A DNA stretch of 44,315 bases, from the NCBI GenBank assembly GCA_001799675.1, contig MGTX01000006.1:1-44315 (forward strand), read 5' to 3'. This document shows, in pieces, positions 25,926 to 31,932 of this stretch. The DNA comes from Elusimicrobia bacterium GWA2_66_18 (lineage in GTDB: Bacteria > Elusimicrobiota > Elusimicrobia > UBA1565 > UBA9628). How positions within the stretch are numbered: the first letter of the stretch is position 1; every line of letters starts with the position of its first letter. Under the pieces are notes generated by a model. That model had not been told where the DNA came from. It did not search any database and saw only the letters and a program-made list of their open reading frames with translations. Both the position numbers and the translations under genes were made by a program.

Positions 25926-26873
25926 ATGCCGATATCCTTGCTGAAGGTTGAAGATTCCCTCGCCCGCGTGCGTTCCGGACTGGAATCGCGCGCGCGTCGC
26001 ATCGAGGGCCGCGTGGGTCGGGAGCTGGCCGCCCACATCTGCCGCCCGGGCAAGATGCTCCGCGCCCGTTTCGCTCTTCTGCTGGGCGCGGCGATGGGCG
26101 TCGATGAGGCCAAGGCCGAGGGCGTGGCCCGCGCGATGGAGCTGGTCCACAACGCCTCTCTGCTCCATGACGATTGCGTCGATGAGGCGGAAACCCGGCG
26201 CGGGCGCCCGACCCCGAACCAGGTCTTCGGCACGACGCTGGGGCTCCTCCTCGGCGACCTGGCATTCTCCCAAGGACTGGAAGAGGCCATCGACATCTCC
26301 CCGAACGCACCTAGGCTTCTCGTGACCGCCGTTCGGGAGATGACAGTAGGCGAGCTGCAAGAAGAGTTCCTTAAAGGCTCGACGACCGTCGGCATGGACG
26401 CTTATATGGGCGTGGCCGCGCGCAAGACGGGTGCCCTCTTCGAGTGGGCCGGGGCGGTGTTTTCCGAACTCTCGCCCTTCCCTCACGAGCAGGCCGACCC
26501 TCCGCGCCTGGCCTGCGCGGCCGGCATCCTGCTCCAGATCGTCGACGACATCCACGACTACACCCTGACCGAGCGCGTCTCCGGCAAGGATGAGGCCCAG
26601 GATCTGCGCAACCGGCGCCTGACCTTGCCCTGCATCTTCGCCCTCCAGGACCAGGGCTCCCGCGAGGAATTCCTGTCTCTATGGAACGACGGCGAGACCG
26701 ACGCGGCGCGCATCACGCGTTTCCTGAAGGACCGAGGCTATCTACAGACGACCCGCGAGAAGGGTCGAGAGATCGTCGATTCGATGGCCGCCATGACCAA
26801 GAAGCTCCCTTGCCGCGCCGAGGCGGCTGAACTGATTTTTTTCATCGAGATCATGGCCAAGAGGGAGTTCTAG
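25926..26873 (+). CDS. Polyprenyl diphosphate synthase
   Basis: The 315-residue all-helical enzyme extends isoprenoid diphosphates. The first aspartate-rich motif DDCVD is at residues 82-86 within LLHDDCVDEAETRRGRPT, and the second, DDIHD, at 207-211 in LLQIVDDIHDYT. These bind Mg2+ and the diphosphates. The N-terminus lacks the usual first helix in part but has GKMLRARF, matching the family's GGKRLRP. Product length cannot be read. The gene heads a one-strand operon ending at 31154 and stands two bases from the next gene. With the UbiA-type gene downstream it likely supplies the prenyl donor. This could be for a respiratory quinone or, as I propose, for a modified peptide. Confidence 0.88.
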   Translation: MPISLLKVEDSLARVRSGLESRARRIEGRVGRELAAHICRPGKMLRARFALLLGAAMGVDEAKAEGVARAMELVHNASLLHDDCVDEAETRRGRPTPNQVFGTTLGLLLGDLAFSQGLEEAIDISPNAPRLLVTAVREMTVGELQEEFLKGSTTVGMDAYMGVAARKTGALFEWAGAVFSELSPFPHEQADPPRLACAAGILLQIVDDIHDYTLTERVSGKDEAQDLRNRRLTLPCIFALQDQGSREEFLSLWNDGETDAARITRFLKDRGYLQTTREKGREIVDSMAAMTKKLPCRAEAAELIFFIEIMAKREF

Positions 26874-26875
26874 CC

Positions 26876-27316
26876 GTGTCGTACGAGGCTCTGCTCCGGA
26901 AGTCCTGGATAGTCGGGGACTTCGTCGTCTCGGAGGATGAGGCCGGGCGGGACGATTGCGCCGATTCGGCAAGCCGGCGCCAGGTACGCTTGGAGATGGA
27001 AGAGATCGCGGCGCGCGAGGTTTGGGACGCCAACTCCTGCCTCGTCGCCCATAGAGAGGGAATCATGAAACTGGCTCCGTTCGTGAAGTTCCGTGAGGAA
27101 AAGTTCGGCGCGGTGCTCTTCGAAACGCGCTCCGAGAAGGTCTACACTCTGAGCCCGACGGGCGCCGCCGTCGTGCGCGAGATCGTCGCGGGGGCCTCTT
27201 CGAGCGACCTCCCGTCGAAGCTGAAGGAGAAATACGATGATCCCTCCGGCAGGATGTCGCGGGAGGCCGAGTCCTTCCTCGCCGAGTTGAAGGAAAAAGG
27301 ACTCATCGTCGAGTAA
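26876..27316 (+). CDS. PqqD-like peptide chaperone with N-terminal extension
   Basis: Residues 64-146 form a PqqD domain (MKLAPFVKFREEKFGAVLF, then KVYTLSPTGAAVVREI, ending FLAELKEKGLIVE). In RiPP pathways this domain binds the precursor peptide and presents it to a radical SAM enzyme. The longer start, GTG 26876, has GAGGGAG at 26861-26867 and lies two bases past the upstream stop. The 63 extra codons have GC of 68/44/81% at positions 1/2/3, a coding signature. I do not recognise that extension (SYEALLRKSWIVGDFVVSED). An internal ATG at 27065 with AGAGGG upstream would give an 83-residue PqqD alone, so both forms may be made. Confidence 0.8.
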   Translation: MSYEALLRKSWIVGDFVVSEDEAGRDDCADSASRRQVRLEMEEIAAREVWDANSCLVAHREGIMKLAPFVKFREEKFGAVLFETRSEKVYTLSPTGAAVVREIVAGASSSDLPSKLKEKYDDPSGRMSREAESFLAELKEKGLIVE

Positions 27317-27321
27317 GCGTC

Positions 27322-28269
27322 ATGGAGACGAAGACCTCGGACCTTTCCGCGCCTCTGTACGTCGCTTGGCAGATCACCAACGAGTGCAATCTGTCCTGTC
27401 TCCACTGCATCGAGGAATCAGGTCCGGGCAAGGCCTTCCGGGATGAGTTGACCACCGCGGAGGCCCTCGGCGTTATCGACCAGTTGGTCGCCGCCGAGGT
27501 TCCCTACGTTTCCTTCTCGGGCGGCGAGCCGATGGTTCGCCCTGATTTCTTTCAGCTCGCGGAGCGCATCACCCGGGGAGGCGCCGGCCTCAAGATCGAG
27601 ACCAACGGGCACTTCCTTACGAAGGAGAACGCCAAGCGATTCAAGGACCTCGGCGTCAAGGCGGTTCAGGTCTCCCTCGACGGGGCCAGCCCCGCCGCCT
27701 TCAATAAGATGCGCGTCAATGGGCGCTTCGACGCGGCGCTCGACGGCATCCGCAATCTGCGCGAGGCCGGCGTCGCCGTCGAGATCAACTTCGTGCCCGC
27801 GAAGTTCAACATCCATGAGATCGCCCAGGCCGTGGACCTCGCGCACAGTCTCGGCGCCTGCTCTTTCTACACCGGCAAGATCATGTACACCGGCAACGCG
27901 GTCCGTACCTGGGCCGTCACCGCTCCCGACGAGAGCGATTATCCGCGGTATTTCGCCGCCCTTAAGGGGAAGTGCGACGAGTATAGGGGCCGCATGCGCG
28001 TGTATTACCACGAGATGGGCCTGCTCGAAGAGCTGCGCTACCGCCTGTTGAACCCGGCCGCTCTCTTCATCATCATCCCGAACGGACGGGTCAAGCTCAT
28101 CAACGCCCTTCCCTTCACTTGCGGCGATCTGCGCACGGACCGCTTGGGCGCCGTCTGGCGGAACTTCCAGGAGGCTTGGAAGAGCCCGATGGTCTCGGCC
28201 TTCATCGACCGTCTGGCCGAGGACCCGAGCATCGTCTCCCGCCTGCACCAGTTGGAGGCTGCGCTCTGA
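27322..28269 (+). CDS. Radical SAM enzyme 1 of the peptide operon (PqqE-like)
   Basis: The 315-residue protein has the 4Fe-4S/SAM motif C22-x3-C26-x2-C29 (ECNLSCLHC), then FSGGEPM near residue 74, KIETNG near 94 and VQVSLDGAS near 115. The layout is the PqqE/SPASM group that modifies peptides. The SPASM part is reduced: in the segment IPNGRVKLINALPFTCGDL only one Cys remains, so auxiliary clusters are probably absent. It follows the PqqD-like gene by five bases, the order found in PQQ-type pathways. It is the first of three paralogues in this operon. The substrate is likely the peptide at 30070-30189, by context. Confidence 0.85.
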   Translation: METKTSDLSAPLYVAWQITNECNLSCLHCIEESGPGKAFRDELTTAEALGVIDQLVAAEVPYVSFSGGEPMVRPDFFQLAERITRGGAGLKIETNGHFLTKENAKRFKDLGVKAVQVSLDGASPAAFNKMRVNGRFDAALDGIRNLREAGVAVEINFVPAKFNIHEIAQAVDLAHSLGACSFYTGKIMYTGNAVRTWAVTAPDESDYPRYFAALKGKCDEYRGRMRVYYHEMGLLEELRYRLLNPAALFIIIPNGRVKLINALPFTCGDLRTDRLGAVWRNFQEAWKSPMVSAFIDRLAEDPSIVSRLHQLEAAL

Positions 28270-28313
28270 GCGACGCCTTCACCGCGCCTCACGCCCCGGC
28301 CGAGCAGACCTTC

Positions 28314-29180
28314 ATGCTGAAGATCGCCTCGGTCGTGCGCTACCGCTTCTTTCTGTATGCGGGGCTCCTGCCGTATCTCTTGGGCGCGGGCTGGGCCTAC
28401 GGCGTGGAGAAGACCTTTCGCCCCGGGACCTTCTGGCTGGGACTATTAGGCATATTCCTGTCGGTCGTGGGCGTGGAGAGCTTCAACGAGTACTTCGACG
28501 CGAAGATGGGCACCGACCGCGTCTTCAACCCCGACGCGGACGAATGGATCCCCGAATGGATGTTCCAGCTCGGCGTGGCCGCCTTTGCCCTCGCAGCGGC
28601 CGTCGGTTTTTACCTTGCGTGGGAGGGGGGGTGGCCCATCGTCCTTTACACTCTCCTCGGAGGAGCGGCGGCGGTCTTCTATGTCGGTCCGCCCATCCGC
28701 TGGGTCTATCGCGGTCTGGGGGAGACGGTGATCGGATTGTCGTATGGTCCATGGATGACGTTGGGCTCGGTTCATCTCCACACCCACCGTTTCTCTTGGG
28801 GCGCTCTTCTGTCCTCTTTCGTGCCGGGACTTTTGATCATGTCGTTGGCCGTGGTGAATAATATCCCCGATTATCATCAAGACCGCCTCGTCGGCAAGAA
28901 AAACCTCGTGGTCCGTTTCGGCCGCGAGAAAGGGAGATACCTTTACTTGGCGCTCTCCCTGTCGGGATTATCCGTAATCGTCGCCGGGGTCTTTGCGGGG
29001 ATTTTTCCGAAGGCCGCGCTGCTGGCTTTCATGTCCGGCCTGCCGCTCTGGTTGATGAGCCTGACCGCCGGCCGCGAGACTTGGGACACGCCGCGGCTGT
29101 TCGTTCCGGCGGTGAAGCATATCGTCCAGTGCTACGCTCTGACGACGGCGATCTTCGCGCTCACGGCGGCTTGGGGATGA
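28314..29180 (+). CDS. UbiA-family prenyltransferase (MenA-like)
   Basis: This polytopic membrane enzyme moves a prenyl chain to an aromatic ring. With the ATG 28314 start it has 288 residues. The first aspartate motif is N58-E-Y-F-D62 with a further Asp68 (FNEYFDAKMGTD); the second is D186-Y-H-Q-D190 followed by RLVGKKNLVVRFG. Both resemble MenA, the naphthoate prenyltransferase, more than UbiA itself. An earlier start is possible: CTG 28266 overlaps the previous stop and has GGAGG at 28254-28258. The gene lies between two radical SAM genes and shares an operon with a polyprenyl synthase. No menaquinone ring-building genes are nearby, so the acceptor could be the modified peptide. MenA function in respiration remains possible. 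Confidence 0.87.
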   Translation: MLKIASVVRYRFFLYAGLLPYLLGAGWAYGVEKTFRPGTFWLGLLGIFLSVVGVESFNEYFDAKMGTDRVFNPDADEWIPEWMFQLGVAAFALAAAVGFYLAWEGGWPIVLYTLLGGAAAVFYVGPPIRWVYRGLGETVIGLSYGPWMTLGSVHLHTHRFSWGALLSSFVPGLLIMSLAVVNNIPDYHQDRLVGKKNLVVRFGREKGRYLYLALSLSGLSVIVAGVFAGIFPKAALLAFMSGLPLWLMSLTAGRETWDTPRLFVPAVKHIVQCYALTTAIFALTAAWG

Positions 29181-30052
29181 AGATTCAAGCCTTCGCCGCG
29201 CCGACCATGGTCGCCTGGCAGTTGACCCGGGACTGCAACCTCGCCTGCCTCCATTGCTGCACGGATTCCGCGCCCGGCCGCGCCATGCCCAATGAGCTGT
29301 CCCGCGAGAGGGCGCTTTCGCTGTGCCTTGAGATCGTTGAGGCGGGCGTGCCTTACGCCATGATCGTCGGGGGTGAACCCACCCTCGCGCCTCATTTCCT
29401 CGACGTCTGCCGCAGCCTCTCGGACGGCGGCGTCCTCCTTAAGATCGAGACCAACGGCCAGGACTTCGACGTCTCGCTCTTGAAGGGTATGGGCGTGCGC
29501 TCGGTCCAGATATCGCTTGATGGGGCGACCCAGGAGACCTATGCCAAGCAGCGTCCCGGCGGGACTCTCGCCAAGGCCCTGGAGGCCTGCGGCCGCGTCC
29601 GAGAGTCCGGGCTGCCTCTGGAGGTCACCTTCGCCCCCACTCGTCTCAACATCCACGAGGCCGAGGCCGTGGTCGCCCTGTCCGCTGAGCTTGGCGCTTT
29701 CCGCTTCAATACCGGCAAGCTCATGCGCCTGGGCACGGCGGCCAAGCTCTGGGACCGCCTGGAGCCCTCGGCGCAGCAGTACGCGGGCTTGCGCGCACTC
29801 CTCGAGCGGCGCGAGGAGGAGCTGTCGGGACGCATCGAACTCTGCTACAAGCCCTTCTCGCTGGACGAGGAGATGGCCGCCCGCCGGCTCGAGCCCTCCG
29901 GGACTTTGCTCATCCTGCCGGACGGACGCGTCAAAACGGCCGCGCCCCTGCCGTCGATCTGCGCCGATCTTTCGCATCAAAATCTGCTCGAAGCTTGGGA
30001 CGCATACCGCCGCGCGTGGCGCGACATCATCGATTCGCCGGTCGTGGTCTGA
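29177..30052 (+). CDS. Radical SAM enzyme 2 of the peptide operon
   Basis: The 291-residue protein starts at an ATG that overlaps the UbiA stop (ATGA). The cluster motif is C20-x3-C24-x2-C27 (DCNLACLHCC), followed by VGGEPT, KIETNG and VQISLDGAT. It is clearly a paralogue of the enzymes at 27322 and 30210, sharing WQLT, LHC-x3-S and LNIHEAE. The C-terminal SPASM-like part has ILPDGRVKTAAPLPSICADL with a single Cys, so again no auxiliary cluster is expected. It sits just before the peptide gene. Its difference from the others suggests a separate chemical step. Confidence 0.85.
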   Translation: MKIQAFAAPTMVAWQLTRDCNLACLHCCTDSAPGRAMPNELSRERALSLCLEIVEAGVPYAMIVGGEPTLAPHFLDVCRSLSDGGVLLKIETNGQDFDVSLLKGMGVRSVQISLDGATQETYAKQRPGGTLAKALEACGRVRESGLPLEVTFAPTRLNIHEAEAVVALSAELGAFRFNTGKLMRLGTAAKLWDRLEPSAQQYAGLRALLERREEELSGRIELCYKPFSLDEEMAARRLEPSGTLLILPDGRVKTAAPLPSICADLSHQNLLEAWDAYRRAWRDIIDSPVVV

Positions 30053-30060
30053 CCGGCGCA

Positions 30061-30067
30061 AGGAGAG
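30061..30067 (+). promoter_or_regulatory. Strong ribosome binding site of the precursor peptide
   Basis: AGGAGAG lies two bases before ATG 30070. It is the best SD match in the operon, fitting a peptide that must be made in excess over its modifying enzymes. Confidence 0.6.
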
Positions 30068-30069
30068 AC

Positions 30070-30189
30070 ATGAACGACCAGAAAACCGTGATCGATGCCA
30101 AGGCTCAGCCGAAGCTCGCTTGGGAGACGCCCTCCATGGAGGAAGTTTCCGAGCGCGTGATGGCTCAGCCCTACATCCGGTTCACGTGA
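30070..30189 (+). CDS. 39-residue PqqA-like RiPP precursor peptide
   Basis: The peptide runs from ATG 30070 to TGA 30189. After a charged leader (MNDQKTVIDAKAQPKLA) comes the core-like part WETPSMEEVSERVMAQPY and the end IRFT. Against PqqA the spacing is the same at five places: Trp18, Pro21 (+3), acidic Glu25 (+7), hydrophobic Val26 (+8), Tyr35 (+17). The Glu that PqqE joins to Tyr (+13) is Met31 here. So the Tyr is kept but the PQQ crosslink is not possible in the usual way. It has a strong SD site and its stop overlaps a possible GTG of the next enzyme. There are no Cys, Ser or Thr in lantibiotic pattern. The assignment is by context and spacing. Confidence 0.75.
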   Translation: MNDQKTVIDAKAQPKLAWETPSMEEVSERVMAQPYIRFT

Positions 30190-30209
30190 CGCACCGGAGG
30201 GGGGCGTCC

Positions 30210-31154
30210 GTGGGCGACTACGGCGCCCCCCTCTTTCTTGCCTGGCAGCTGACCAACCGCTGCACGGGCCGCTGCCTGCATTGCTGCGAGGAGTCCGGCC
30301 CCGACCGGGCTTGGGACGACGAGATGGACCGCGCGCAGGCGCTTTCGCTTGCGCGCGAGATCGTCGACTTGAAGATCCCCTATGTCGCCTTTGGCGGGGG
30401 CGAGCCGATGGCCGTTTCCCATGTCTGGGACATTTTCGAAACTCTCGCCTCCGGGGGCGCGCAGATCAAGATCGAGACGAACGGTCTCGATCTTGATGAG
30501 CAGGCCTGCGACCGCTTAAAAGCCCTGAATGCCGCCTGTGTCCAGATCTCCGTGGATGGCGGAACGGATGCCGTTCATGGAGCCTTGAGACCGGGTTCCG
30601 GCTATCAGCGGGCTTGGGACGCCCTGGATCGCTTGGTCAGGCGCGGCCTGGAGCCCGAGCTCGTCTTCATTCCGACTCGTTTCAACGTTCAAGACGCCGT
30701 CGCCGTTTATGAACAAGCCGCCGCGCGCGGCATTCGGACTTTCGTGACCGGCCCCATGATGCGCCTGGGCCGCGCCGCGCTGGCCTGGGACGACCTCGCC
30801 TGCGCCGAGGAAGACTGGGCCGAGGCCTCGATGGCGCTGAAGGCGGCCGCCGCCGCGCTCAGGGGCCCGCGTCTGGCGCTGTACCCCTGGTCCATCCAAA
30901 AAGAGATGCTCACCCGTGCCGCGAGCCCCCAGGCCATGGTGCTCGTGGTCCCCAACGGGAAGGTCAAGCTCCTCAACGCCCTGCCCTTTGCCGTCGCCGA
31001 TCTCAAGACCGAAACGCTGTCTTGCGCCTGGCCCAAGGTCGTAGCCGCCTGGCGTTGCCGGGAGGTCCAGGATTTCGTGCGGCGCGCGCAGTCCGAGACG
31101 GAGCTGCTGAGGCACGCCAACGAGTGTTGGGACCTTCAGAAGCGCGTCGAGTAG
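30210..31154 (+). CDS. Radical SAM enzyme 3 of the peptide operon
   Basis: With GTG 30210, which has GGAGG at 30196-30200, the protein has 314 residues. An alternative GTG at 30186 overlaps the peptide stop. The cluster motif is C18-x3-C22-x2-C25 (RCTGRCLHCC), then GGGEPM, KIETNG and VQISVDGGT. The C-terminal part (VVPNGKVKLLNALPFAVADL) has lost even the single Cys kept in the other two paralogues. The gene ends the operon and overlaps the tail of the next, opposing gene by 19 bases. Three diverged paralogues imply three separate steps or a heteromeric enzyme. Confidence 0.85.
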   Translation: MGDYGAPLFLAWQLTNRCTGRCLHCCEESGPDRAWDDEMDRAQALSLAREIVDLKIPYVAFGGGEPMAVSHVWDIFETLASGGAQIKIETNGLDLDEQACDRLKALNAACVQISVDGGTDAVHGALRPGSGYQRAWDALDRLVRRGLEPELVFIPTRFNVQDAVAVYEQAAARGIRTFVTGPMMRLGRAALAWDDLACAEEDWAEASMALKAAAAALRGPRLALYPWSIQKEMLTRAASPQAMVLVVPNGKVKLLNALPFAVADLKTETLSCAWPKVVAAWRCREVQDFVRRAQSETELLRHANECWDLQKRVE

Positions 31155-31852
31155 TTCACGCCGACGCGCTCGGAGGTCATGCGGCCGTCTTTGACTCCCC
31201 ACTCGGTCTTGAACGAGAGAGGAGAGCCGGGGCGAGAGAGCGTCAGCGCGGCCAAGCCGTGCGCGTCGCCGCTCTGGATCGCGTTTTGCGCGGCCGAGCC
31301 GGGGCGGGTGTCGAAGTCCACGCGCAGAGGACCGACGTTGAAATCGGTGCGCAGACCGGCGACATAAAGGTAGGCGCCGCCCAGGATTGCGGCGGAGGTC
31401 ATAAATTCCGCGTCCCAGTTGGAGAGGTTGGATGCGTAGGCTCCGGAGTCGCTGCCGAAGCGCTCAAGCTGGTATCGGCAGACCAAGGCGTCGGCGAAGG
31501 CGTCGGTGACGGCGGACGCGTGGGCGTTGACGGCGCTGCGCCGCCACGAGGCGGCCTCGGCGGGGCCCATCGGGCCGATCGGCCGATCCTCGAGCAGACG
31601 GCGGGACGCCTGCTCCTGATGATGGCGCAGCCGTTCGGTGAAAATCCGGTCGGAGGTATCGACGGGCACGGCGCTCATGCGGCGCGACAGCCGGCCGGGG
31701 AGCGCCGTGGAGATCAGGTGGCCCCGCATGAGGCCGTACACGCTGTCGGCCAGCGCTTCCAGTTCCCGATACACGGGGCGGGCGGAGTCGGCCCAGTCCT
31801 CGGCGCGGGCGGGGGAGGCCAGGATCAGCAGCGCGATCGCGAGAGTCTTCAT
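31136..31852 (-). CDS. Exported protein with beta-barrel-like end (238 aa)
   Basis: I do not recognise the family. The signal peptide is MKTLAIALLILASPARA, with cleavage before EDWAD. The middle is helical (about 20-130). The last 100 residues alternate polar and hydrophobic residues (AAILGGAYLYVAGLRTDFNVGP) and the chain ends with VNYSTRF. A terminal Phe with alternating pattern is the outer-membrane barrel signal recognised by BamA. ATG 31852 starts the signal peptide and has a CATACT -10 box ending 6 bases ahead. It faces away from the kinase gene at 31933 and its stop overlaps the radical SAM operon end. Confidence 0.7.
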   Translation of the reverse strand: MKTLAIALLILASPARAEDWADSARPVYRELEALADSVYGLMRGHLISTALPGRLSRRMSAVPVDTSDRIFTERLRHHQEQASRRLLEDRPIGPMGPAEAASWRRSAVNAHASAVTDAFADALVCRYQLERFGSDSGAYASNLSNWDAEFMTSAAILGGAYLYVAGLRTDFNVGPLRVDFDTRPGSAAQNAIQSGDAHGLAALTLSRPGSPLSFKTEWGVKDGRMTSERVGVNYSTRF

Positions 31853-31858
31853 GGGAAT

Positions 31859-31864
31859 AGTATG
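31859..31864 (-). promoter_or_regulatory. -10 box of the exported barrel-like protein gene
   Basis: CATACT on the minus strand ends 6 bases before the ATG at 31852. Confidence 0.4.
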
Positions 31865-31920
31865 GCCGGTGGAGCGCGGGAACATGGCAAATCTTCGGTA
31901 CGGGCGGGTAAAAATATGAT

Positions 31921-31926
31921 TAAACT
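31921..31926 (+). promoter_or_regulatory. -10 box of the hybrid kinase gene
   Basis: TAAACT ends 6 bases before the ATG at 31933. There is no SD site and no clear -35. Confidence 0.45.
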
Positions 31927-31932
31927 CTGAGC

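Noticed and set aside
26937-27068. 43-codon frame from ATG 26937 ending in ATGA with the PqqD start, a possible second precursor peptide
   Set aside because: The purine-rich string touches the ATG with no spacing, the product is Arg-rich without pattern, and the other frame has the coding GC signature.
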